From Glycine soja (Eukaryota; Streptophyta; Magnoliopsida; Fabales; Fabaceae), in NCBI RefSeq assembly GCF_004193775.1, contig NC_041011.1, forward strand, positions 45,453,167 through 45,517,166: a stretch of 64,000 nt of DNA, written 5' to 3'. Positions 13,262-24,572 of this stretch are shown here, piece by piece (the stretch's first letter is position 1; each line of letters starts with the position of its first letter). The translations under genes and the position numbers were made by a program. Below the pieces are notes generated by a model. That model ran no database searches, was not told the origin of the DNA, and saw only the letters and a list, made by a program, of their open reading frames with translations.

Positions 13262-14489
13262 AGTATCACATTAGCACGAACTAAAAACCAAAAATAATAA
13301 TTTTTAAAGATTAAAAACAAAAAAATGCTGGGACAAAAAAATATGATTTACAAGGTTTTAAAACAAAAATAATATGACCTTATAGTATTTTAATAAGCCA
13401 AAGTCATTTTAAACTAAAATATAACTTATAATTGATACTAGCTTGTCTTTGGTTTTAAATTTTTAAACAAGTAAGACTTGTTGAAGCAAACAAGTCAAAC
13501 TTGTTTAAGCCCACCCATAGGCTTAATTTAAGCATTGTAATTTTGTAAAATATGTCCCATCTTATATTTATGTAAAACCTTTTAAAATAAGTTAAACTTT
13601 CAAATAATAATGATGAAAAATTAACATAACAAGAAAACAATATAAACTTTTGTAATCTTGAAAACATGTCATTCATTAGGTATTCAAGTATTTATTCATT
13701 ACATGTCCTTATTCCAAGAGTAAAAAAAAGAGTTGAGGAGAGCAATACAGTAATTGGGTTAGAGTGCTCAATAATTAAGGCAGCAAATATAAAAAATAAA
13801 GAAGATTTTGCATGAAGAGGAGATAAACGCCAACAAGTTTAAATTCAAAGTACTGAAAGTAGTAATGTTTTATGGAAGATCCAAACAAGGCAAGGCAATT
13901 GTTGTTAGCACCCCCGTTTTTTACTAAATGCATCTTTGCATCGAGTTTTTGCAATTTGTTTCCCTCATAATATCCTTTTTTCTGAAAATCAGGTTTTTAG
14001 AGGAAGAAAATAAAAGAAAAAATGAGTGTACGTCTATATTATTGAATTAAATTAATAAAATATTACAATAATTACATTATTTTTAAATTAAAATAATAAA
14101 AATTAATAATAAACAAAACATTGATTAAATTAATCAATATTAATAGGTCTCTGAACTGTTTATTTTTTTAATTATGTCTCCAAATTAAAAGAAAAATGGT
14201 ATTCAGTTATTGATTTTGTAAGAAAATTACAATCAAGTCCCTAGAGTTAGATTATGACAACTTTAAATGACAAAAAATTACAATTGGCAGCAGTTTTAAA
14301 AATCCTAAAAACTCACAATTCCAAAAAATTTACAATATCAAGAATCTAATTACAATTTCTTTTTGTTGGAAGACTTTAATTAAAATTCCTAGTTCAGACA
14401 ATGATTGATTATTTCAACCTAAAAAATTACTGCATGAGAACCAAATTTGTTTGTGTCACTGTCAGTGTTGCATCGCGTCTGGTGGTAGA
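13262..14489. other. Intergenic AT-rich DNA upstream of the BORCS8-like gene
   Basis: The first 150 bases (CATTAGCACGAACTAAAAAC and following) look like the other half of the MITE-like repeat interrupted by the hAT insertion. The remainder is AT-rich without a supportable gene. The final few hundred bases presumably include the promoter of the next gene. Confidence 0.45.
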
Positions 14490-14596
14490 CTAAGGGAAAA
14501 GACAAGGACCACAACATCTGCTCAAGTGTTACTGCGTGCGGCACTTCCATGCCTCTCTTCATCATCGCATCTTATCTTCGCTGCCACTGCAACAGG
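14490..14596 (+). other. Probable non-coding first exon of the BORCS8-like gene
   Basis: A GC-richer stretch ends in a good donor, CAACAGG|GTAGGT, after 14596. The coding exon begins about 3 kb downstream just after an acceptor (TTCTAG, then GAAG and the ATG). Together these suggest a 5' UTR exon joined over an intron of about 2.97 kb. The exact transcription start and any further 5' exons cannot be set from sequence alone. Confidence 0.45.
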
Positions 14597-17573
14597 GTAG
14601 GTTAAAGTTCTCTCTTTATCCTTCTTATTCCAATACCACAATAAACCTCTTAACTTTTCACTAACCTACGCAACTCCTATCACTATCCGTGCAAATAAAT
14701 GCAATCAATGACCCTTTTTCTCTCTCTTGAAATTACCTTCTTCCTCTGTAAGAGCTGATTTGCCAGGATCACTAATTTAACAGCAACAAATGGCCACCTT
14801 CATTTTCAAATGCTTCTGAGACATTATTTCATCAATAAGGTAGCTAACTATCTCTAAAACCTAAAAATTTGAACTTGATGACTCATAATAGTCACCAATC
14901 ACCCTTGTCTTTCCTTTTTGTTATTATTCTTTTATTGGCAAATATTAGTTTGTTAGAATGTTTGTTTTTGTCGGCAGAGGGATGAACACGCGACCTTTCT
15001 TTTATGTTTTGCTTTGGTTATGTCATGGTTGGATCTCCTCTGGTCATGCTTGTTATATGCAATTTTGGATGCTCTCCTGATGATGATATGCTGTTTTTCT
15101 TATATTCTTGCTCTTCTATGTTGGTTGTTGCATTGCGGATAAAAGTCTCTTGGCTGTGCATCTGATTCATTTTATGTATTGGTGTATTTGATTGGAGAGA
15201 AAATGTGTAATTAGAGAATTATGGGTATTGGTAACTTTGTGATTATGGACTAGGATTTTTTTTTGGGGTTCAATATACTTATAATTTTGCGTAACAAACA
15301 TGAAATTTGTATAAATGAAAGAGGATAAGGATAAGGGATGGAGGGAGAAACAATAGCATGTCAGAGCTTGAATGTGTCTCCAGTTTCTACTTTCTACCCT
15401 AATGATTTTGATTTCTGCGGTAGGTTTCATCTTAGGACTCTAATGCTCCTTGAATGGTCTGTTCTGTCTGTGGGACTCAGTATAATCAACCTTAATTATC
15501 TATTGCAAGTTAATAGACATAATAGAGCTCTTATTTGATACGGTAGGATAATTTTGAGATTCATTGCCCTGTTGCTTGGAAGTTAGAACTCACCTTGTAG
15601 GCTGTTTTGTTTAGGTGAGAAGGGAAATGGGGTATGCCCTCCTCCTTTGCATGATTTCTAATTTGCTGTGGAAAGGTTTTGAGAAGAAAAGTGAGATTGG
15701 GTTTATATGGGGAAGTGCTTTGTTTGGCATTTTCAGTAAAAAATATCAAGAATTTTTAAAAGTAGCTTAAATTTTCTTTTCTGTGGCATAAAATTCTTCA
15801 TCTTGATTCACCATGCTATTCAGTGCAGGGCTTCTTTTTTACTAGTTAATGTTTAGAGGAGCATGGCCATAGTTATTTTTGTTTATTGAGCTGGAGTTTC
15901 TCCTTGTATTGTCTTTTGTTCTCTTTTCCAACAGGATTGCTTGTCTTCTTGTGTAACTCGTTTCTTCTTCTGTCCTTAGTGGAAAATTGTTGCTTAAAAA
16001 TAATGGTGGGAATCTGTTTAATTGCGTCCTGCATCCCTTACTCTGATTGGATTCATCACATAATTTTTTTCAATACTATTGAGTATACTTTACTCATAGC
16101 CTGTAACTACCCACTGACTGAAGCTACTAAGTTGCTGTGACTTGATCAAGTCAGAGTCTCAGACATTTTAAAAATTCTAACCTCGGTAGAGTTTTGTATA
16201 ATATTTGAGATTAGAAGTATAGATTATTCTTTTTAAGAAAAAATAGCTCTTAGCTTCCAATTGTTTTTGCTGTCTCAACTTAGTATACTGCAAAAGCTGC
16301 TAAATTTATCTAATGCGTAGTTGTTAGGACTTAGGGGTATTTACTATTTAGTGCCAATAGGGAATGTTATTCATGATAAATGGAGAAAAAGTACATTGAT
16401 AATCAGTGCTACTTGAGTTTGAACATTTGATAAATGCTAAAATAATGTTGGTAAAGCAGTATAATAGTTTTGTACAAGTCTTTTGAAATTCATATCTCAC
16501 ATATTCCCTTGTTCCTCTTATCCACTTTCTTTGCCAATTGGGGCAGTTCCATTTTTGTTTCTAGAAAAGATGCTTGATTGAGACAGTCTTCTCTTTGTGT
16601 GATGTCCTTATTTGCTGGTTCCATGTTTTCTACTTCCCTTGGAATTTCCAGTTCTGTTAGAACCTTGGTGGTGAGGAAGCTTCTGATTTGGCATGTTTGT
16701 TGGGATTTCTAGAATCCTTTTATAAAAACAATTCCTCTTTGGTGCATGGCCAATAATTATATGACAATCCTTTCTACATGTAATCAAGCCTATATCCCCA
16801 TTCTTTTGGCACCACAACCACAATTGCCTTGTTTGGTGCTAATATATACTTGTTTCTCCTCCATTCAATTCCTTCTTTTTGGATTAAAGCTCATCATTTA
16901 ATTTTCTTCTCCTTAATTACCCATATATGTCATATTTCCTTTTGTTTCTGTTGGGTCCCATTACCATGCTCAGCTTTACTACTCCATTTTCTTCAATCTT
17001 ACATATAAATGATGCAGCAATTATTGGTACGTTTCAATTGGTTTCAGCTCAATATTGCTAGAGACGGACAATGTTTTTATGCATATGATTTAGGTGTGAG
17101 TTAAAAATTTTGTGGTCAAACTTAAATGAAGATTACTATCTTAAATCCTATGCCTTGAATCTGAATCACTCCGCTAATTGTTGAATCCTTTCAGTTCAAA
17201 ATTTCATTCTCGTCATAACTGAACAGTCAAATACAATGGTTAACATATGCTTTAGAAAAAAAATTACGCATATTGTGTCTCATGCCACTTGTAGCAGTTA
17301 GATATACATATGCCTAGCATATTTCTTTTCAGAATGTACGTCTATTTGTGTGTGTATGATCTATTTCTTTGTAACTATTAATTAATCTGCTTCAACACTC
17401 AATAGGATTTGGGTCACAGAATGAAATGCATCATCTAGTGGTTGTGTCAATTAGCCTTATGTATAAGCAAATATTTGTTCAACTTGTTACACTCATATAT
17501 TTTTCCCTAGTTATCTAATTTTGTTTCTTTCTTGGACAACACCAATGATGAAATATGATTTTATTCTAGGAAG

Positions 17574-18368
17574 ATGCATGAGTTCTCCATTGTTGATGGT
17601 TTTGTGGAGATAAGTGAATGCATGGCAGAGATGACCAAGTACGTGGCTAATGAACCATCCGTTGGGCTTTTCTTTATCCAACAGCATGCTCAAAATGCAG
17701 TACCCAATATCATCAAAGTTAAGAAAAATGTTGTTGAGAAGTCTCATGAAACAACTTTGCACACAGAAGATTTGGAGGACTCTGTCACAATGGTTCAATC
17801 AATGAAAGAGTGTGGATTTCCCATAGCTGATAAGATGATCAGAGAGATTAAAAAATCTCTGATAACTATGGAAACAAAACAACCGAAAAGAGGGTTAATC
17901 CATCCAGCATCAAGTTCTCATTCAGAAAGAGCTAGTTTCTTGGGTAACGCTGCATTTTATGCTCAGGAGGGCAATGAAAAAAGGAGTAACTATTTCTCAA
18001 ATGTTTTGAAGTCAGCAAAAGAGAAGGCTGGCAGCTTCAAGTGGCGGCAGCTTGATACTCGGGGATCAATAGATTCCACGGATGAGAAGCCACCAATGTA
18101 CCCTAATTTGCCGTTGTTGGTCACATCTGCAAGCATTACTTCATCTTTTCGGGCTGCCGAAACTGATGAGTTGCCTGTATCAAGCCAGGTTGAAGACGAG
18201 TCTCAGCACAAACAGACCGATGTTAGTGATATCAGCATTAATTTATTGTCAGTATCAGAAAGATTCGACGACTTCAAAGCTAATAAAGAAGCTAAACTAG
18301 CGGAGTGGCTGGACGGAACTGGCAACCTTGATGATAATTGCGGCACAGGTGATGAGAAAAGGTCTTAG
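17574..18368 (+). CDS. BORCS8/MEF2BNB-like protein
   Basis: One exon encodes 264 aa. Residues about 10-90 match the BORCS8 (MEF2BNB) family: the segment KYVANEPSVGLFFIQQHAQN corresponds to the ANEPSVALYRLQEH motif I recall from the animal protein, followed by a helical stretch (EDLEDSVTMVQSMKECG). In animals BORCS8 is a subunit of BORC, which couples lysosomes to Arl8 and kinesin for outward movement. The plant role is not something I can state. The C-terminal 170 residues are Ser/Asp/Glu-rich, look disordered and are much longer than in the animal protein (about 120 aa in total). The ATG is the first in the exon, four bases after a splice acceptor. AATAAA signals at 18396-18401 and 18460-18465 fit the 3' end. 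No break is seen. Confidence 0.78.
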   Translation: MHEFSIVDGFVEISECMAEMTKYVANEPSVGLFFIQQHAQNAVPNIIKVKKNVVEKSHETTLHTEDLEDSVTMVQSMKECGFPIADKMIREIKKSLITMETKQPKRGLIHPASSSHSERASFLGNAAFYAQEGNEKRSNYFSNVLKSAKEKAGSFKWRQLDTRGSIDSTDEKPPMYPNLPLLVTSASITSSFRAAETDELPVSSQVEDESQHKQTDVSDISINLLSVSERFDDFKANKEAKLAEWLDGTGNLDDNCGTGDEKRS

Positions 18369-18479
18369 TTTGGCATGATAAAGAAGCTATACTTCAATAA
18401 AATGCTTCACCCCGTACATGCTGTTGTACAACATCAAGTTTCTCTGAATTGTGATTATAAATAAAATGATTTTTTTGTA

Positions 18480-20109
18480 ATGCTGTAGAGATTTTCTTTG
18501 AAATTTAAACAAGCATGATTCTGTACGGGGTTTGATCATGCATGATATTGCATTCCTTCTACCTGGAACTTCAATATTTATTTCTTATGTCAACTGATGG
18601 AAAGGAGATTTTCAAGAATGTTGAGAAAATAAGACTTAAAGAGAGTAGTTAAATGCTTGGTTTATAAAAAGGCTGAGTTTTATGATGATAGGTACTTTTA
18701 TAAAAATATGACGGTTGGTTATGAACCTAGAGATAATAGAATGGATGAACCGAACTGCAAATGGGTTACATACTTACATTAGGATCATTTCTTTTCATAG
18801 GGAAACTTTGAGAATAGTAGGAAATGTAGGGTTATTTTATTGTAAAGTGCATTTGGAATTAAACAAAAGCATATCTTATCATGTTTTACCTACGTTTGTT
18901 TTCATCCAATTCCTTTCTTTATGTCAACTTTTTTTTTTATCTATTGTATTGTGTGTGCGATTGTGCATGTAAGTTTTCTAAATTAATTCTTCCATTTTAA
19001 AAATGTATCAATATAAAAGGTATATATATATCATGTAAGAAATGGACATAATAATATTTCATAAAGGACGTTATAATTCTACTGCACTAAAAAAACATAT
19101 ATTTTTAATATGAATTACTTTTAGGAGACTTTTGATATGAAATAAATATTTTAATATCTGGGAATCATAAATAAAATTTATTTAGTTAATTATTGTGAAT
19201 ATTTAGATAATTTTTTTAATTAAAAAGTTACCTAATATTTTTATTAGTTACCTTAATTTAATAAGAATAATTAGCATGATATTTTTTTTTTACTTTACTG
19301 AAAGAAAAGAAAAATTAACTTGAGAAATTAAGATCTCACTTCTTCCATGAAAAAGTTTTTGTGAAAAATTAGTTAAAAAACATTCATATGAAACATCCTT
19401 TTTGATGAATGCTGTTTTTTAATTTTCAATCATAGAAAACTAAAAGTTTATCCCCTATCAAACACTTTCACTCTCGGATTACTATGGCCAACTTTCTTAT
19501 CTATTCGACCAGTCACACAGGTTTATATCATTACACTCACGAAGAAAATCTTAGTTTGAATTATTTTCGAATTCACTCTTTGGAGAAATCAGACACAAAA
19601 AATGAGATGAATATCTATTGTTTCAATCATTCTTATTTGTCCCAATCTCAATAAACATGAGAATCTTTCTTAACTATAAAGGTTTCTTTTAAACTATTAG
19701 ACAAAAAAGATTAGTTGTGAACGAGGATTAAATTAGAAAATAAATTAACTTTTATTTATCTTTATAATTAATAAATATTAAGTTTATCGTAAAATTTTGA
19801 AATATAAGAGGATATTGTTAGTTAGAAACAAAAATAACAAAATCCAAATTATTTTAGAATATCAGGATAAATTTAGATGAATGCATTCAAATTTCTTATC
19901 ATCAATAGCCACCAAAGCACGCAAACCACAATTTTTTATGCTCATTTTTCTATCAATGATTTAAACCTAATTGCGTAGTTGTTTTTAATGATGAGCATTA
20001 AACTCGAAAGAATAAATACGTACAATGATGTAATTATTTCAATTGCAGAATACAAAGGAGACCTGCACTATAGTTGCCTTAAAGAACCAAATACAACATT
20101 TAAGGTTTT
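18480..20109. other. Intergenic, no gene seen
   Basis: AT-rich DNA between the BORCS8-like 3' UTR and the small peptide candidate. Short open frames (for example 18715-18972) show no family resemblance or codon signature. Confidence 0.5.
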
Positions 20110-20130
20110 ATGACACAGCCAAATTCCAAC

Positions 20131-20265
20131 ATGAAGGTTTGGTTCTTTTGCTTTCTTCTTCTTAGTATGACTGCAATCAACCATGGCAAACTAGATGATG
20201 AAAACATACCCAAAGAAATGTATGGGATAAGCGGACGTGAACTTTTCAACGTGGCTGCTCCATGA
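20131..20265 (+). CDS. Candidate small secreted peptide (44 aa)
   Basis: The frame opens MKVWFFCFLLLSMTAINHGK, a textbook signal peptide (one Lys, a hydrophobic core, then small/polar residues before a likely cleavage). It is followed by a short hydrophilic acidic mature region ending in GRELFNVAAP and a stop. An upstream in-frame ATG at 20110 would add seven residues (MTQPNSN), less likely because it would bury the signal. I do not recognise the family. It could equally be the first exon of a longer gene or a remnant; no introns or neighbours support it. Confidence 0.35.
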   Translation: MKVWFFCFLLLSMTAINHGKLDDENIPKEMYGISGRELFNVAAP

Positions 20266-20405
20266 TACATAAATGCTGAAATTAACAAGAAACATGCTTA
20301 ATTAAAAATATCATCTACACGAAAGTATTCCCAGATGATGTTATGACATTTATCATTATATATCACAAAATAGAGTTGTATGTATTCTCTCCATTGTACT
20401 TTTTT

Positions 20406-20410
<5 letters not shown>

Positions 20411-20470
<60 letters not shown>
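20411..20470. repeat. (AT)30 microsatellite
   Basis: Sixty bases of uninterrupted AT dinucleotide, flanked by a short T run on the left and AATATTATTATT on the right. Likely length-polymorphic. Confidence 0.98.
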
Positions 20471-20477
<7 letters not shown>

Positions 20478-20479
20478 TT

Positions 20480-22073
20480 ATTAAGAATTGATCTTAGTGT
20501 TCCCGAAAAAGATCTAACATATCTCTCCCTTGTACTATTAAGTTTGTGTACCGCTAAATTGATCTTACCTATTGTCTTTGCTATATACAATACACTTTCG
20601 TCGTGTAGATCTTTAGTTTATCCCTTTTTCTCAATTATATGTCAAATCTTGGATTTGCATTCTTTTTATTTTCTTTTTGTTCTGTGATTGTAAATAAACA
20701 AGTGGATAGAAGTAATTTTTAAAAAAAATACCAAATTTACTAATTTTACTATGATAAAAAAAAACAAATGAAAACACGTTACATATATTTATGGAAAAGA
20801 TCATAAAGAGAGGTATATATATCTTTAAAAATTATTTATAAATCACTTTGAGTTAACTAGCTCATACTTCAATCGGAGAGATGTGTTGAAATCAAGTGAT
20901 GTCAATAGTACTTTGATCCTCTCCGACGGCTTTTCTCTCATGCTCTCTCTAGCAAAAAAACATTGGCAGCCAGAGTAATTCAAAGCTTTAATTGATTTTT
21001 TTTAAAGGCACGCAAGGAATTGAACGAAGGCTCAACTAATTTGGCAGTTAGATTTTATGAAATATTAATACAAAAAATAAAACTATGGCTGAACATAACT
21101 CTAAACTTCACAATAAAAATATTCAATGATATATTTCATCATCAAATAATAATAGATAAAAAATTGTATGAATTGATGCAAATGAAAAAATATACTAGAA
21201 TTAATAAAATTGACAAAAAAAATGAAAAACTAAACCTTTCAATTTTAATTTTAAATATAAAGTCAATAAAAAAATATAAAGTCTTAGACCGCTTTAAATA
21301 TAATTTTAATTTTCTTTATTGATCTGATTCTAATAGTTTTTAATGCCAAATAATTGTACTTTAAAATATAGAATAAAAAATCAAATAATAATAGTAAAAA
21401 ATTATCACAAATTATGAATCTCTTGTTTTTTTTAACTCACACTGTTTAGAAAAATTAAAACAATATTTTATAGATTTTAGGGATTAAAAAATAATTTTAA
21501 ATTTGAAAGACTAAAAATAAAATGTTTTAAATTTGAGAGAATAAAAATATATTTATCCTTGATTTGTTTTTGAAGATTTTAAGTATAAATATGTATAATT
21601 TTAATTAAAAAGCAACTTAAGTGGAGAAAAATAACTTGTACCAAGCATATATACATTTTTTTTTTACAGATACACATTTATTAATGATAAGGAATGTGGA
21701 ATTACACAAAAGACAAAACCTACTACTAGAGTCTAGTAGTAAGAAATAAAAAAATATAGCTAGAAAACTATTTGACATGTAAATAACATTGGCCGCTGAC
21801 TTTCTCAGGTCTTGTGAGCATAAAAAATGACATTGATCACTCCTATTCTGTAGTTTAAAAACAAAAGTAATCGCTGGTGAAGATTGAAGATTCTGACATT
21901 TGTCACCACCCTACACTTTAGTTCCCACCTTTTGACCGTATTTAAACCCACACGTCACCGTTTCGCTCTCACTTTCAAGTTTCAACTCCCAACCCCACAC
22001 CATAAACCGTTTAAATTAACAATAATCTTAACCACCGTTTCCCCACCGCGCTTTTCATCATCGCACCGCACAA
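20480..22073. other. Intergenic and SDP6 promoter region
   Basis: AT-rich DNA. A 100-residue open frame at 21020-21322 is lysine/asparagine/isoleucine-rich as expected of random AT-rich sequence. The last 150 bases before the SDP6 ATG are richer in C and CT-rich, consistent with a leader. No clear TATA box was identified. Confidence 0.5.
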
Positions 22074-24524
22074 ATGACGCGCCTCAGAAAACTCGGCACC
22101 GTCGCCACGGCCATTGCCACCGCGTACGGTGGCGCCCTCGTCCTGCACGAGCCTCTCGTCTCCGCCAGCGATCACGGAGGCGGTTCCCGCCTCGAGGCAC
22201 TCCGGAAGAAGGTGCACGACTCCGACGCCGTCGTGCCGGCCAGGAAGGCGCAGCTTTCAGCGCTCGAGGCCGCCGGAAAGTCGAATCCGCTCGACGTTCT
22301 CGTCATCGGCGGCGGCGCCACCGGTTCCGGCGCCACACTCGACGCCGTGACTCGAGGACTCCGCGTCGGGCTCGTGGAGAGGGAGGATTTCGCCGCCGGA
22401 ACTTCGTCGCGATCCACGAAGCTCCTTCATGGAGGTACATTGTTGCAAATGAATTATGATTTGTCTGTCATTGATGCTTTAATAGTGATGGATATTGTAT
22501 TTTCGTTATTTTGTTTTGTTAAATGATTTCGCAATGCGCGGTGTGCAATTGCTGTTCGGAATCTAGAATCTTCTGTTAGAAGGAAGCATGGTTTTAAATT
22601 ACGGTTGCAGTCGGGTTACGGTGAACCAGAAAACCTTTACATTGCAGACAATTGCTGGAAAATATGGTTGATGCGGCCACAAGGAAGAATTGTGGTCGCA
22701 GTTGCGGTTTCGTTTCGTTGTCATATTTGACATTTCAGGGATTTGCATTACTGTTGCGGCCATAGTCGCGGTTGCCATACACACCTTGACATGGCGGCGC
22801 GTGGCGGACCGTTTTTTGAAACCTTGGTTATAACTTATAAGTTTAACGTGGTTTATTTTTTGGTCTATTTTTTATTTATTATCATTTGGTTGTTTTTTTA
22901 GGTGTAATATAGATATGTGTGATTAGTGTATGCTGATGATTAATGAATTGGAAAATGAGTTTTTTTAAAAGATGATAAAACTGAACATATGCACATGGAA
23001 CAGCATGAAGCTGTTTGAGCTGGGTGGTATATTCCAGATTGGACATTGGTGTCATGATTTCTAATTCAACGCTGTTGCTTTTATTATTATTATTTTTTGG
23101 CTTAAATATGTTGGAAGTATTGATAAATGATATTGTTCTAGGTCCCAAATAAATTTTCATTGTTTTGAGTTCCTAATATATTAAAACTTTTGTTTTGAAT
23201 TCTTGCTATAATGACACGTCACTTGACAAACTGATCTTCCAAACATCACAAACGGTTATGATGGTACCACATCATCAAAGACTCAAAGCAAAAGTTTTAA
23301 TATATCAAGGACTCAACAATGAAAAAAATTATTACAGACCCAAAAAAAAATTCGATCATTTATTAGAGACCTCAAACATATTTAATATTTAAGCCTTGTT
23401 TTTTTCTCTTATTCCTTTGCTTCGTGTAAATCATGCATGAGGATCTACCTAACAGAATAAGCTTTTAAGAAAGTTGTTATTTGTCTTCTATAATCTTTTA
23501 TATGTATATAAGTGTAATTATACCCATATTGTTTGCTATTGTTATCCTTAGGCATGTTATTATTTTCTTTTGTTGTTAACACAAGTTATACTTCACTTAA
23601 AATTTGGTCGGATAAAAAGGCACATGCTATGGCTGTAACAGAAGATGCATATATTGATGTCCTTTCTTTGAAAGGAAATTTAGGTAGAACTGTGAATCTG
23701 TGATTTTGAATTAGTTTTTGCAAGTGAAAGATAACATATGAAGTGTACTCCCTAAACTAAAAAAATGAAACACACTTTGGGATTTTAAGTTACCCAGGTC
23801 AAAGGCAATTGTGGTTCCCTTTTCGTAGAGGCTTGAGAAGCATCTTTGGTTATGAGTTTTAACTTTTGACATATAAGATTTGTGAAGGCCTGTGTGCATC
23901 TTAACAATGTAGAAACTGAACTGCCAGAGTTCATTTCTCTTGGGGCAATGTTTTATTAAATTTATGCACCGTTCTATTTTATTTAGATTAACTTTCTAAA
24001 CACTTGATCTAAATCTAATATGTCAGTGTGTTTGTGAACTATTAGGTGTTCGATACCTGGAGAAAGCTGTATTTAACCTTGACTATGGACAATTCAAGTT
24101 AGTGCTTCATGCCCTTGAAGAGCGGAAACAGGTTATTGAAAATGCACCACACCTATGTCATGCATTGCCATGCATGACTCCATGTTTTAGCTGGTTTGAA
24201 GTAGTGTACTACTGGATGGGCTTGAAAATGTATGATTTGGTCGCTGGAAGACAACTGTTGCACTTATCAAGATATTATTCGACAAAAGAGTCTGTTGAGC
24301 TCTTTCCCACTCTGGCAAGGGAGGTAAATGATAGAACCCTAAGGGGCACAGTTGTTTATTATGATGGGCAGATGAATGATGCACGACTTAATGTTGGATT
24401 GGCTTGTACTGCTGCTCTAGCTGGTGCAGCAGTGCTGAACCATGCAGAAGTTTTATCATTACTGAAGAATGATGATGGAAAACGGGTTATTGGTGCACGA
24501 ATTCGGGACAATTTAACTGGCAAA

Positions 24525-24572
<48 letters not shown>

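Noticed and set aside
21020..21322. 100-residue Lys/Asn/Ile-rich frame
   Set aside because: Composition expected of AT-rich DNA, no ATG at its start and no recognisable motif.
21884..22459. 191-residue Arg/His-rich frame over SDP6 exon 1
   Set aside because: It is a frame-shifted shadow of the GC-rich first exon, whose true frame carries the FAD-binding loop.
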